Of a DNA stretch of 64,000 nucleotides, positions 25,046 through 64,000 are shown in pieces. Under the pieces are notes generated by a model. That model was not told the origin of the DNA, did not search any database, and saw only the letters and a list, made by a program, of their open reading frames with translations. Location of the stretch: the NCBI GenBank assembly GCA_013399875.1, contig VXAZ01004023.1, forward strand, positions 1,735,422-1,799,421, in the 5' to 3' direction. How positions within the stretch are numbered: position 1 is the stretch's first letter; every line of letters starts with the position of its first letter. The DNA is from Gymnorhina tibicen. Taxonomy: Eukaryota; Chordata; Aves; Passeriformes; Artamidae. The translations under genes were made by a program, and so were the position numbers.

Positions 25046-27895
25046 TAGTGGATATTTTATGTAATTGATGTTTAATATATTAGTTGATGTGCTATAGGTA
25101 GTTCAAACTATATGTAGCTACATGATTCAGTTACTGATTCCATCAAACATACAAGAAATTACACATTTTGAGTGTAATTTCTTACCCTCTTTGGAGATGG
25201 TAGTTATGTGTGTTCATTTTTTAACAGTGTATGGTTGTCTGCCAGAAAGCTGCTACCACACTGTTCACCTCCAGCTTTAGTATCAGCTAAAGAATGAACG
25301 CAGAAGAATTTGAACTTGTCACTGGGAAAACAATTTTAAGTTACAACAAAATATACTTTCAGTTACAGAAATAATCCAGGAAGTGCGTTTATAATATTGA
25401 TGCTACTTTTCTCCACTGATGCAAAGTATGCAATGCATACCTGTTTTGGCATGTGAAAAAAAAGGTCCTGCCAAAAATTAATGTGATGAAAGTAAGTGAA
25501 AAGTTCAAAATACAGGGTGTTTTAAACCCAGAAAATAATTTTACACCAGCATTACATACTATTGACACTGAATTACTGTTGGAGTAAATGCAAATGAGCA
25601 AAACTTTCTAAAATATCTAGGTAATTAATTCCCATCTACTTCAGCAACTATAGCACTTCAATAAGTAGTTGTATCACATCAGAATTCTGGTGATCGCCAC
25701 TTCACCATTTTATATGGAATGAAGTAGTCTGTCTCCAAAACAGATGGCTAACTTCGTAACAATTTCAGGTTTTCATATAATATACATATATGCAAATAGC
25801 AATTATTTGTGTACTATGCCTTGAGAAAGCAATTCTGAAAACGGCAGATGTGTTTAGATTAATTGCCCTCTAAAAGATTAGTAGCTAGGGTACAGAAAGA
25901 GATCTTTGTTTTCCCCAGCAGCATCAAATTCATTCTCCCTACGTGACAAAAAAAGTCAACTTCAGGAATTACAGAAAAACTTCCAGAAAAGAAGTACAGT
26001 GTTGGGCAACTTTGTCCTGCATGTCTGATGTCTTACGTTTGCACATTGCACAGAAATTGTGATCTCAAAACTATAGATGGAAAGTCCCTGATTAAAATAC
26101 TTCACAGCCAGAATAATAATTTAGAATGTTATTAAAGAGTTAAGTATTACCCAAAGATACTGCTGCAAAGAATTTTCCATGGTGCATGCTGCAAGACTGA
26201 CTTGCAGTTATTCCATTCACTCATTTGTATTTTTTATTACTGGCATCTAGATGATGCAGGCTTGTATCCATTCTCGCCTGGACTATTTTGCCACTCTGTT
26301 GAACACTGGCACATTCCTTTGGGATTAAGCATGCTTATCAGACTGTCCAGTTAGACCTTCCCTAAATGCCTCAAGGTGCTTTTGTAGGTGATCACTATTT
26401 CTAGTTTTTGACAACAGAAACTGTTCTCCTTTACATCAAAATTTTTGGACAATGGTAGCAAAAGCAACTTCAGAGAAGGCATACCGAAGGAAACTTGCTG
26501 TTTTATATCAGCATCACAAACTGTAGCATTTCATTAGTTACTCTTTACTATATGGATGGTACTTAAAAAGGAAGAACAGTATTTCAAGCCATGTAATTAT
26601 AGACAGTCTCTGATTTGTCCTTTGTCCTGGAAATACAGTGCCTCCAAACTACTAAACATCTGATGTTATAAAACCCTATTACAAGGAAATGCTGTCACCA
26701 CACCATGCACCTGTACCATCTATTCAGGCAGAAGCAGAATATAATGCCTAGTCTGGAGAGGCAGGGGGAACAGAGAGAGACAGGGACACACAGACTCAAA
26801 ACACCAACCAGGTAACAGCTATAAACTAAAAATCAACTGTCCTATTAACCTTAGTATTTAATTGATGCACTGGCATCCCTTCCCAAGTTTCCTATGCTTC
26901 AGTGCATCTGTACATACTTTTGAGGTACAACTCTTCTCTATATGTACCTTTAAAAAAGCAATTATTTTTGGCCTACCCATCAAACATTTCAGATTAACCT
27001 AAATTAGTCATAAACTCTAATCCGGCTTTAAATGAAATGCAAATCAGCTACAGGGCAAACAGAAGACCATTTTGAAATGCCTTAATTATGACCTCTGCCA
27101 TTACAAGCTTTATACTTTTTATATGTTCACTAAGGGGAAAACGTTTACCATCCCAAAAATTAATGGTATTTTATCAGCAATTACTCTTAACCTTTTCTGA
27201 GAAGAGACAATGTTTTTTCTGAAAGATAATCTCACACTTTACTGGCAAAACAACCGAGTAAACTCCCTTACGTTTCCAGCCTCCAAGTTTGAAATCTCCT
27301 ATTGTGTAGTAGCTAGAAGAGCTTTAAAATCAACATATCATCTAAAACTGATTAATTGGAGAAGTTAGTTGTATCCATATTTTCAACACAGCTTAGTAGT
27401 AAAGATACTATCTTACAAAAACAGTCACAATGAAGTTTTCAACATGACGATAAAGAGGATTCTCGTGTCTTTATTTTCCCTGCAACATCTTCTGGCTCCT
27501 TGATCTCCTTTACAGTAGCTATTTAATAGAGCACAAAATTGTTGGGTTTTAATTCTTGGTAAGTTCAGAGGACTCAAAACTGTATGATTCTGAAGCTAAT
27601 TCCTACCAGACAGCAAAAACCAGTATGCTAAGTGTTCAGAGTTTGAAAACTTGGCCATTATGTTTCTTTGCTCAGAGGAATCTACATATACAGAGTTTGC
27701 ATTGTCATTCAAAAAGCTTTTGTCTTGGCACTTAAAACACAGAACAAATAATATGCAGAAGAAATAAAACTACACTAACCTTTTAAAAGTTACAGAACAA
27801 AAATATTCCATTCCTTTAGTTTGCTTGTACCAAACAGTTGGCATGGAAGTTCTGCAATCATGGTAATGATTTTACATAAAGTAATTAAGATTTGA
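25046..27895. other. Intergenic between convergent CIBAR1 and RBM12B
   Basis: AT-rich, with no open frame of note and no repeat family recognised. Part of it may be the distal 3' UTR of either gene. Confidence 0.6.
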
Positions 27896-27897
27896 CC

Positions 27898-28035
27898 ACC
27901 AGTGAGGGGGGATCATTCACTGGAATGGGTGCCCAGACAGCTCTGGCCTTAAAGCTATTAAAGATGTAATGGACAAGGCCTTGAGTAGCCCGTTCTACCT
28001 GAAACTGCTTTGAGGAGGGGATTGAATAGAGACCT
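27898..28035 (+). mobile_element. Probable CR1 3' fragment
   Basis: The segment 'cactggaatgggtgcccaga' through 'ttgaggaggggattgaatag' parallels the CR1 3' untranslated region, but it is short and diverged, with no clear terminal repeat. Confidence 0.6.
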
Positions 28036-28772
28036 CCTTACTTCATGAATTTACGATTTTTTGGTATTGCCCAAGCAAAGGTTAAAAGTTTTCACTGCCA
28101 AGTTGCAACTTTGTTGTCTCAGTTTGAGGGGACTGAGACTTAGTTCTTTAATACTAGAGATAGTATCTTGCACAGTCGTAATGTCAAGGAAACTCCTTGC
28201 CCACACAACCAAAGTTTCCTACTAAGCCTAAATTTTGAAGACACAGATTTTCCAAGCTACCTTTTATTTCTTCCTAGAATTTAAATATGCTGGTACGAAA
28301 CTAATGAAAACAACCCATTCTAAATGCTGACATAAGCATTTATTTTATTACGTAAGAAAATAACAGTTGGTTGTCAGCTTGGTTCCAGTGACAGATGTTA
28401 CTTAGAACTAATCAGATTGACCTGGAATGCATCCAGACATAATTAGCAAGTTAGTATTCATATTATGCAGCATGTGAAGATAAAACAAAGACCATTGAAG
28501 TCAGAATTCTTGATCTGATTCCAACATTCATTTTCTGCCTCAAGGTACTACAGAGAACAAGAAAAAAGCCTGTCTTAACTGATTAATACAGCCTCTGCAA
28601 TCTCTGTAAACTACCCATCCTTTGCTGTGTTGACAAACTACCAGTTCACTCCTTCCAGAGGAAGCAGCCAGCATCATTCTCACCAGGACCCAGATCTGCT
28701 GAGCATAACAGTTGAGATCATTAACTATACAAGTTTTAAATATAAGACACACATTTAAATGGCAATTTCCTT

Positions 28773-29027
28773 TTTATTTTAAAAAAGTTGCAAAGCCAGC
28801 TAATGAGAACAGGAAGCTCTTTAACAGGAATGCCTGCAAACACATGAAACCAAATAAAACCTGAAGAGTTTACACAAAAAGAAACAAACAAAAAGAAAAA
28901 TCAGTAATTTTTAGAATTTTATTAAGCTAACTTCAGTAAGAACTGTCATTTACTAATGCAGGTAGCACTGAAAATCTTCTATTTGAACCGTTTGTGTGGT
29001 CAGTCAACCAGCACTTACGTTTTTATT
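28773..29027 (-). promoter_or_regulatory. RBM12B: Candidate RBM12B polyadenylation signals
   Basis: Read on the minus strand, AATAAA occurs at 29027-29022, 28923-28918 and 28778-28773, between about 255 and 510 nt past the RBM12B stop. Any of them could end the transcript. Further copies lie more distally (for example 28344-28339). Confidence 0.5.
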
Positions 29028-29282
29028 TGATGCAAAGACATAAGACTGGAATTAATCTAAAAAAAAAAAAACCCAAAGCATTACAGCTCCATCCCTTTAT
29101 ACCTTGATGTATGACATTCAATGTCCTACAGATATTTCAACCAAGAGCTAAACAACTGAACTGCATATTATTTACAACCGTTGATGGAAACTATTTCTTT
29201 TGCATCTTCCAGTAATTAAAAGTAAAAATAACTGTCAATACTGTCAAACCTAGAATGTGTTACTAGAGCATCTTTTCCTCCT

Positions 29283-31382
29283 TTAGAGCAAACTCAGCTT
29301 AACTTTCCGTGGACCAATGGGCCTATCATTCAGTTCATTAATAGCAGCCATAGCTTCCTCATAGTTTGTCATAGCAACGATAGCATCACCAGAAGGTAAT
29401 CCTTGTTCATTGTACTGCACAGAAACTGACTCCGGTATCACTCTGTAGCCATAGAAAAAATCCAGAATCTCATTAGGAGTAGCTTTAAAAGGCAAATTTT
29501 TCAACAGAATAGGAACAACACGTTCAGAACCACCACTGAAATTTGGATCTGGCATAAATCTTCCTTCAGGAAAATTACCCATTTTATTATTCCCAAACTC
29601 CATTCTGCCAAAAGGTTCACTGTCACCACCAAAATCCATGAGGGGTGGTGGGCCCCTAAAATCCTTAGGAGGGCACATGAAGTCCTCAGGAGGATGTCTA
29701 AATTCAGAATGATGCCTGAAGTTCCCAGGGGGACCAAATGAATGCATGGGTGGCCCTTGTGGTGGCCCAGATGGTGAACCAACTGGACGGGAGAGGTCAC
29801 CTCTGTCATACAGATGTGAATGACCGTGCATTTCATTTGGTGCAGATAATGGTGCAGCTACACCAAACTTCTGCATCTGGTCTTGAGATATAAGTCTTAT
29901 TAATACTTCTGTTCCCAAAAATGTTTGACGATTTAAATTTTCTGCTTTCATGGCTTGTTCTTCAGATTTAAACTTCACTAGTGCTTCTCCCAGTCCAACT
30001 CCTTTTTCATCATAGAGCAAGTAAATATCATCTTCATCAATATCAAATCTTGCAAAGAACTTTCGCACTTCAATTTTTGACACATCAAATGGAAAATTCC
30101 TTACATAAACACACGTCTTAGGGCTGGAATGACCTTCCCGGTAACTTTTTTCTGATATGGCCTGTCCAAGATGATCTCTGTCCGGTGATCTTTTCCTCTC
30201 ACAAGAGTCAATTATTTTCAACATTGACTTTCTTGAAATTGGAAAAATGTACACAGGACGATTGAGAAGAACCTTTCTATGACATTCCAAAGCAGCCTGA
30301 TATTCTCTCTCACTCCTTAACACTACAAAGGCATCTCTAGTCCTTTTCTGATGCTTATCTGTTAGAATCTTGATCTGTTTGCTGTGTATATCCAGATCAG
30401 GAAAAAAATCTCTCAAATCTCTCTTCTCCACATTAAACGATAGATTTCTTAAGTGTATGTAATATTCCTGGTTGGGAGATGAACGAGAATGTGTTCTTTG
30501 TCTCCTTGGTGATCTTGAACGAGAATGCTTCCTTGAATGCATGTAGCCTGAACTTTTTGGAGAATGGTCTTCACACAAAAAGTGATCCATTTCATCTGGC
30601 ATGTCTATCCTCCCACCGCATTCAATCCACCGTTCCTCTGTAGTTGGACTAATTTCTATAAACCTCTGACCCATGTATTGTCTATGACGTTTAAGTCCTT
30701 CTAAGGCATCACCAGGTGTAGCACATTTTACCAAGCAATCACCATTGTTTAAACCATTGCGGTGCTTTATCAGAATCACTCCATCCACACGTATCCCCGA
30801 AAGGAAAGCACGTACTTCCACTTCTGTTGCAGAGTAAGGTATACCACGTAGAAATAAGTAACGATCATCTGGGTTAAATGGGTGAGAATCCTTTCTTAAC
30901 TGATAGTTTGACTTAGGTATACCCATATCACCGTATCTTGTGCCGTTGGTATGGAAACCAGCCTCCAGGCGATTTGGTGGCCCATAACTAGGTTTTCTTA
31001 TTCCTTTTGGAGAAGCTGTAACTAAATGTGGTATATCTCCAACACTTGATGTACTAGAACCATTAGTACCTGTTCTTCTAGAGCCAGACATAGTTTCTCG
31101 TCCCCCACGGTCAAATCGTTTCCGGCTCATTTCTATGGTATTCTGCATCTCTGCCTTGCTGCTGAGAAAGAGCTCTATGCGCGAGTCCTTGATAAACCCT
31201 CCCGAACAGCTCATGGCACGCCGTGCATCTTCATCTGTTGCAAATATAATAAAAGCCTCCCCAATCTCTCCTCCAATAATATGCACACCTCCATCAGGAA
31301 TATTCAATCCCAAGAAGAAACGACGAATATCTGGAGGACCCGCAACAACAGGAAGCCCCTGTAAACGGATGACTACAGCCAT
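29283..31382 (-). CDS. RBM12B: RBM12B, RNA-binding motif protein with five RRMs
   Basis: A single uninterrupted coding exon of 699 codons, as in other vertebrates where the RBM12B coding region is intronless. I chose the ATG at 31382 because the protein then begins MAVVIRLQGLPVVAGPPDIR, matching the family; the frame is also open upstream but without an ATG. RNA-recognition motifs lie at about residues 1-76, 174-248, 307-383, 423-499 and 623-699, the last running to the C-terminus. Residues 281-303 are an Arg/Ser-rich linker of splicing-factor type. The most conserved parts are RRM4 (YVRNFPFDVSKIEV) and RRM5 (LLKNLPFKATPNEILDFF). The linker between RRM4 and RRM5 carries only about three PPEDF/PPKDF-like units, whereas the human protein (about 1000 residues) has several dozen. 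RBM12B is a nuclear RNA-binding protein; its targets are poorly known. An acceptor AG lies just upstream (exon begins at 31410). Confidence 0.97.
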   Translation of the reverse strand: MAVVIRLQGLPVVAGPPDIRRFFLGLNIPDGGVHIIGGEIGEAFIIFATDEDARRAMSCSGGFIKDSRIELFLSSKAEMQNTIEMSRKRFDRGGRETMSGSRRTGTNGSSTSSVGDIPHLVTASPKGIRKPSYGPPNRLEAGFHTNGTRYGDMGIPKSNYQLRKDSHPFNPDDRYLFLRGIPYSATEVEVRAFLSGIRVDGVILIKHRNGLNNGDCLVKCATPGDALEGLKRHRQYMGQRFIEISPTTEERWIECGGRIDMPDEMDHFLCEDHSPKSSGYMHSRKHSRSRSPRRQRTHSRSSPNQEYYIHLRNLSFNVEKRDLRDFFPDLDIHSKQIKILTDKHQKRTRDAFVVLRSEREYQAALECHRKVLLNRPVYIFPISRKSMLKIIDSCERKRSPDRDHLGQAISEKSYREGHSSPKTCVYVRNFPFDVSKIEVRKFFARFDIDEDDIYLLYDEKGVGLGEALVKFKSEEQAMKAENLNRQTFLGTEVLIRLISQDQMQKFGVAAPLSAPNEMHGHSHLYDRGDLSRPVGSPSGPPQGPPMHSFGPPGNFRHHSEFRHPPEDFMCPPKDFRGPPPLMDFGGDSEPFGRMEFGNNKMGNFPEGRFMPDPNFSGGSERVVPILLKNLPFKATPNEILDFFYGYRVIPESVSVQYNEQGLPSGDAIVAMTNYEEAMAAINELNDRPIGPRKVKLSLL

Positions 31383-31410
31383 GCTGAGCTCAACCCACAG
31401 CAAAAATCAC
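31383..31410 (-). other. RBM12B: RBM12B 5' UTR end and splice acceptor
   Basis: On the minus strand the sequence reads tttttgtctgcag|GTGATTTTTG, a good 3' splice site 28 nt before the start codon, so at least one non-coding exon lies upstream toward the CpG island. Confidence 0.75.
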
Positions 31411-34400
31411 CTGCAGACAAAAAGGTACACATGATAGCACGTCTTTAGTACTCAGCTATTACAGTATCTTATCACTTAAGAAGCTAGAGCCTTTTTAATG
31501 AATGCCCTTGTCTCATCAAGAGAGAAGGTATCAAAAAACCCACAAGTTCACAAGAACAAGATTAAAACACAATTCACTGAATGTTGATTAGTCAGAACAA
31601 TTAGCTACTCCACCAGCACACGTGCACAAATCTATCAATATTCCCTACCCTAAGGGCAACAAAATCCACCTAAGTCACTCCTCACCATCCACAATACCTA
31701 AAGAACACCTCAAGTCTTTCACGGCATAGTTACTATATGCCAGAGATCTCTGCCCAGTCCTAAGGAACAAAAAATAACCGGTTTACTTTTGAACAGGACA
31801 CTAGCTGATAAAAGGAGAAAGGAAAAAGAATAACTATGTCACTGGAAAATGAAGTAATTCACAAACAGTGATGACTTTACTGCTTTGACAAGTTGCTCTA
31901 CCCAGTGATCAGTTCTGTTCAATAATGTATGTTTTCTCAGCATTCAAAAATGTTGTCTCTTTGACGCAGTCAGAGTATTAATTGCAGCGGCCACAAGCAT
32001 ATCCTAGTTGCCAGCCACAAGTCTGTGAGGAAAAAAGGCTGTGTATGATCTTGTCACAATACTCAGTGAGAAGTGTTAAGCTTTTGACAGCTTACCTGTT
32101 TCTGCTTTGGAGACCTGATAAATTCTGTAAAATCAACTTAACTGTGGAAAGAAAACGAAACATAATTAATGGCTGATACCTGTACTTTGCTTTACACACT
32201 GTGCTACACTGCTGCAGCCCATCCATAGTAGTGGCTAATACTAAAGCCAAGCATGTTATGAACCCACGTGAAGAACTCCTTCCATGTTCCAAGATGCCAT
32301 GCACTGCATCTTTCTGTTTCCATTTTAGAAGCAAAAGAAATTCAAAATTTAAGTTGACTTCTGGAAACGATGAAAATACGATGAGATTACTTGGTCATCA
32401 ATTGTGCCACACTGAACTGTTGCAATGAAACAGACTGACAGTGTATCGAGGGAACAGTTCTCAACTGAGCTCTTGAAAGGTGCTTAGGTCCATCTCAGGA
32501 TTACAGGACATGTCCATTCTTCTGAAATCCACCTGGTTTCAAAGTTCACAACAAGAGTATGCTACTCACCAGTCCAGCACTGCACTTAATGTATACAGTG
32601 AAGACCATCAAATGAAAGAGCAAAAATATCTAACAAGGACAAACTTCAGAAAGTACCTGAATTTACAAAGCCAACTTCAGTATTTTCCCTATATCGTTAC
32701 TCTACTGCCTTTCAAACACAAGAACAAGAAAAGCTTGAAAACACTGACTTAAACATACCCTGATTTTCAACATTTTCTAACATCACACAATAAATAGCAC
32801 AATATTCTCAGAACAAACACAAGCCTCTGTAGCAAATCCCTTTAAAACAAACACAACAGCCCAACGCTCTCAGCATTTGAGAACACTCCTCCTACAAACC
32901 TTGCTCTGTAAAGCACTAGATCCTGATGACGAGTTATCTGTCAATAACCGTAACTGTCACTCCACCTGAAGTCAGCAAAACAAGACCAAAACCCAAATTC
33001 TGTAACTAATGGATTCCATGTCACTTCTGCACCAGTACTCTGTAAGCACAACAAACCGAAAACAACTGCCCATTTAGAAACTTCACTAAAGACCATCTGT
33101 TCTCTGTACTTTTGTGGTAAGTTGACCCCAGCCAGCAGCCAAGCACCCACACAGCCAATTGTTCACTCCTCGTCCCCATCAGTGGGATGGGAAAGAACAA
33201 AGTCGAGAAAACTTGTGGGTCAAGATAAAGACAGTTTTATCAGTGGAACGAAAAACGCAAAACAAAGGAAATCTCTCACCACCTCCCATAGGCTGACTGA
33301 TGTCCAGCCTTCCTCCAAATAACAGCCTTGGGAGCCAAGAAAAAATCCCCCCAAAGAAACCAAAGCCATCAAACAAAATACTTCTTCCTCTACCTCAGTT
33401 TTGTTGCTGAGCACGACGTTACATGTCACAAAATATCTCTTTGGTGAGTTTGGGTCAGCTGTCCCAGCCATGTTCCCTCCCAGCTTCTCACCTACTCTGA
33501 GCACACTCACTGGAGGAACAGAGTAGGGAAAATAGATAAAGCCTTGGTACTGTGCAAGTGCTGTTCAGCCACAGCCAAAACACCGATGTGTTGTCAACAT
33601 TCTTTTAGCCACAAATCCAAACTGAACTGTATGGGCTGCTGTGAAGAACATTAACTCCATCCCAGCCAGACCCAGAACACTTTACAATGTGTCTTCTCAA
33701 CAGATGCAATGGCAGTGCCAAAAAACACGGAGAATTCAAGGGCAGAATTTTCATACAGCACCTTCATGTCTTGAAAACGCAAATCCGCTGCCCTGCTACT
33801 TCATGATGTATTTAATCTGTAGTACTTCTGGATTCACAACTCCGCTTTCTTATCCCAATTTTTAAACATCATTCACAACAGCTCTCCTCCATAATTCTTC
33901 GGTGATAAACAGCAAGTTCTCCACGATGCACCAGGGATACAATACACAACCTTCAGTGGTGAAAACCAGACACAGTGATTCCAGATCATTATGTGATCTC
34001 TAAGAAGTCCACAAACAAATGCAAGTTCAAATAATAAGCTCTTACTGACTGTATAGTAAACAATCAAGCATGGGTAGAAAGCATAGACAAGTCATCCAAC
34101 AATTTAAAGTGTATAACCAAAAAGAGTTGACTTATCATGAAAAGCAAGAGCAATTCATTTACTGAACAAGGACTTCAGAGAGCAAGGATTTGGAGAATAA
34201 ACAGACAACTTCATGCCACAACTTAAAAGCACAGAAGTACACAGTTTCATGAAATTTTATATATGAGCAAAATTGGCTAGAAAACAGTACAATACCTATT
34301 CTTCCACAGCCTCGGGAAATTCCAAACATCATTAAAGCCATTAAAGCAATCCACAACTTGTAAACACATTAGGAAACTTAGTCTGCACTAGGCTAGTATT

Positions 34401-34590
34401 TTTAACATAACACTGAAAGATTACAGACTGTATGCAAGCTAGAAAGAACACCCACAGAAACACCCCGACTACGAAACTGGACCAGTATAGAATAACCAGT
34501 GTAACAGGGGAAGGTTTCTTATTCTGTTCTTCAAAATAAGCCTTAATAGAGGAAGCAGGCTGCTGCTAATAGCAGTTTTCACTATGCAGT
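31411..34590 (-). other. RBM12B: Presumed RBM12B 5' UTR intron
   Basis: The region between the coding-exon acceptor and the CpG island is AT-rich, with no recognised repeat or other gene. An intermediate non-coding exon could be hidden here. Confidence 0.6.
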
Positions 34591-34599
34591 TTCAGCAGT

Positions 34600-35330
34600 G
34601 CGGAGGGAAAACGTGAGTGAGCTCTGCAGCTGGGCCCGCTACACGGTCGAATGTAGCACGGAACCGCTTCCGAGCAAGTCGCCCCACCGGCACCAGCGCT
34701 GCTGGAGGGCCCCGCCGCAGGGAACGGGCGAGGGGGACGGGGCGAGGGGAGGCCGCCCCGCGCCACACGCGCTTTGGCCCGCCAGAGCCGCCGGTGCTCC
34801 GCCCCCACGAAGAAGCCCGTCTGCTGCCCGACACCGGGACAGGGCTGAGGGAGGCACCGGGAGCGGGGAAGGGGGGTGGGAAGCCCAGGGACAGGTGGAG
34901 GCCGGGGCACACGGAGCGGCCGCGCAGCGGTTCCGCGAGAGTCCGGCAACTGAGAACCGGCAAACTCCGCGCCGCCCTCGGCCACACGCCGCACCCCGGG
35001 GAGGCGTGCTCTGTCCCTCACGCCAGCCATCCACGCACCCACCGGACACGCCGCTCGGACGGGCCCCGCAGCTCCCGGCACGGCTCCGCCAAGATGGCGC
35101 CGCCTCCACTGCCCCCCCCCAGCGCTGAGGAGAAGCTGCGCTGCGCGAGCGCTTCCGGCCCGCGAGCGCGGGCCTGCGTGCGCACCTTCCGGGCGGGGCG
35201 CAAAGAGCCGCGGCCCTGTGACCCCGCCCCCCTCCGCTGCAGCCGCGCCTGCGCGGTCCTCGCGCACTCATCGGCGCGCGGGCGGGAGCCGCGCCGCAGG
35301 TAGTGCGCATGCGCTGTTTGCCTCGGAGGT
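34600..35330 (-). promoter_or_regulatory. RBM12B: CpG-island promoter, probably of RBM12B
   Basis: About 700 bp of dense CpG. It contains an AAGATGGCGCC core (YY1-like) at 35091-35101 and an NRF1-type palindrome GCGCATGCGC at 35305-35314. A minus-strand donor-like site (GGCTGGC|GTGAGGG, junction at 35022/35021) could end the first non-coding exon. The apparent long frames here arise from high GC content and match no protein family I know. A plus-strand transcript starting here cannot be ruled out. Confidence 0.7.
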
Positions 35331-36130
35331 GGGTCTGCGGTCCCCGTCTAAGCAGATCTGATGTAGCTGCGTAATAATACAGCTGTATGATTGTAGATTT
35401 GTGTAGTGATACACCTGTATGATGATAGATCTGTATATACAGATCGGTCACACGGTGGCCGAGCGCCACTGCCTTGCTGTGCGCTGTCCTCAGGCTCGTT
35501 CCCGTTCGTGCCGGCGCGTGCCCAGCCTCAGGCACCACTCACCGCTGCTCCTGCAGTACTTACAGATAGGATTTCTAACCCAGCTCGGGGCTGGCTCGAG
35601 TCTGAGTTGTGAGAGGAAAGGAAGGCAGGGGTGGAGGAATGGAAGAGGAGAAGGAAAGGTTCAAGGCTGAGGAAAGGAAAGCGCAGAGGCAGAGTATTTT
35701 GGTTGTGCAAGCGAGGTATTTTATCCTAATGTTTATCCTACCTTTCTTTCCCTGTCTTTACGTGTTCTCCCCTGTCTTTATATGCATATCAGTACTTGCC
35801 TGCTCCATTTTACATAGAAAAAAATATCTGTATTATTTATGGTAGATTCACCTAGCAATGTTGCCGATTTTAGGAGCTCTCTCAACACAGAGTCTTGTTT
35901 AGAAAAAGACATTGTTTATTCTGTGCAGGGTCCAAGGGGGAAGTTTTCCACAAATCAAGCACACCAAGCTGTAAAAAGTTACATCTTAACACAGTCAAAT
36001 TTACTTAAACCTGAGCCTGGGGACAGATAACTCGACTTGAAAACATCAACTCAACTTTTAAACACTTGCTGAGCCAGCAAAATAAATTCAGTGAGAAATA
36101 AAACATACTAATGTGGAAAATCATAATAGG
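35331..36130. other. Intergenic between RBM12B promoter and CR1
   Basis: No gene recognised. It contains a short repeated motif around 35385-35450 (GTATGAT/AGATCTGTATA-like) and polypurine stretches near 35610-35690. Confidence 0.6.
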
Positions 36131-36134
36131 CAAT

Positions 36135-36462
36135 TAGCACGCAGGCGAGGGACAATGAGAAATAATTAAAATCCAGGACACGGTGTCTTGTAAAGTTTTG
36201 GTAACATCTGAGGGAATGGGACAAGAGGCGAGAGGCAGAAACATGCACAGAAAGTTCCACCTGAGCAGGAAGAACTTTAGTGTGTGGGTGCACTGAACAG
36301 GTTGCCCAGAGATGCTGAGGAGTCTCCCTCACATTCAAGAACTGTGTGGTCGCAGTCCTGTGCCATGTGCTCTGGGATGGCCCTGCTTGAGCAGGGAGGT
36401 TGGACCAGATGACTGTGGTCCTTTCCAAAGGGACCCATTCTGTGATTCTGTGGATTGTGAAC
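36135..36462 (+). mobile_element. CR1 LINE 3' fragment, plus orientation
   Basis: Typical CR1 3' region: 'gaggagtctccctcacattc' and 'tgcttgagcagggaggttgg', ending in the terminal octamer repeat (ATTCTGTGATTCTGTG). It is 5'-truncated; the left edge is uncertain. Confidence 0.88.
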
Positions 36463-36735
36463 AGAAGTGTGCTGACAAAGGTGTAAAAGGTAAAGGAGAG
36501 TAACTTTGGTTGTGCATCCATTGCTCTAGGCATATTTTGTGTTTTCACCTTGTTACCACTTTCCTCTCTGGGGAGAAATTACAAACACGTTACATACTTG
36601 TATGATATACTGTGCACCAGTTCTAGAGACGAGGTACCGGAAAGTGCATACCGGGCTTCGGTGTCCTCTCGTTCCTTGCTCCTGATCTCGCACAAGACGA
36701 ACGGAAACCTCTGGAGACCACGTATACAAACTCGG

Positions 36736-36772
36736 NNNNNNNNNNNNNNNNNNNNNNNNNNNNNNNNNNNNN
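36736..36772. other. Assembly gap (37 N)
   Basis: Run of N directly before the CpG-rich first exon of TMEM67. The true missing length is unknown. It probably hides the TMEM67 initiation codon and signal peptide start. Confidence 0.99.

Positions 36773-64000
<27,228 letters not shown>

Noticed and set aside
31383..31403. RBM12B starting seven codons upstream
   Set aside because: The upstream codon is TTG, not ATG, and the conserved family start is the ATG at 31382.
34566..35538. Several long open frames on both strands of the CpG island
   Set aside because: Pro/Arg/Ala-rich translations typical of GC-rich DNA, overlapping in many frames, with no known domain.

Overview
The window is vertebrate nuclear DNA and almost certainly from a bird. 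Genes are split into many short GT-AG exons in AT-rich introns, promoters are compact CpG islands, and the interspersed repeats are dominated by CR1 LINE copies, most of them 5'-truncated, plus one solo endogenous-retrovirus LTR. I cannot name the species. The gene order matches the conserved 8q22.1-like block known from other vertebrates: CIBAR1 (FAM92A) forward, RBM12B reverse, TMEM67 forward.

Layout. 1-3.8 kb is intergenic, with a (GGTTT)n microsatellite and a CR1 copy that runs up to the CIBAR1 promoter. 3.98-24.34 kb is CIBAR1: eight coding exons that I joined by reading frame into a 296-residue BAR-domain protein. Its intron 3 holds a 474-bp solo LTR with a 5-bp target duplication and a reverse CR1. 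25.0-28.8 kb is the gap between two convergent 3' ends. 29.28-31.38 kb is the single coding exon of RBM12B (699 residues, five RRM domains) on the minus strand, with its CpG-island promoter near 34.6-35.3 kb. 36.77-64.0 kb is TMEM67 (meckelin): 24 exons joined by phase, running off the right edge. Its start codon is not visible and probably lies in the 37-base run of N at 36736-36772.

How the genes relate. CIBAR1 and TMEM67 both act at the base of the primary cilium (basal body/Chibby partner, and the transition-zone MKS module). RBM12B between them is an RNA-binding protein with no known ciliary role. There are no operons; each gene has its own promoter.

I saw no tRNA, rRNA, CRISPR array or intact mobile element, and no convincing new multi-gene system. 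The observations most worth checking are: a possible stop-bearing cassette exon in TMEM67 intron 22; an uninterrupted run of 20 acidic residues in the CIBAR1 tail; a much shortened proline-rich repeat linker in RBM12B; a U12-like donor in CIBAR1 intron 4; a UUCG-capped, possibly bistable hairpin in CIBAR1 intron 1; and the missing TMEM67 start. Comparisons with human proteins are from memory, not from a search.
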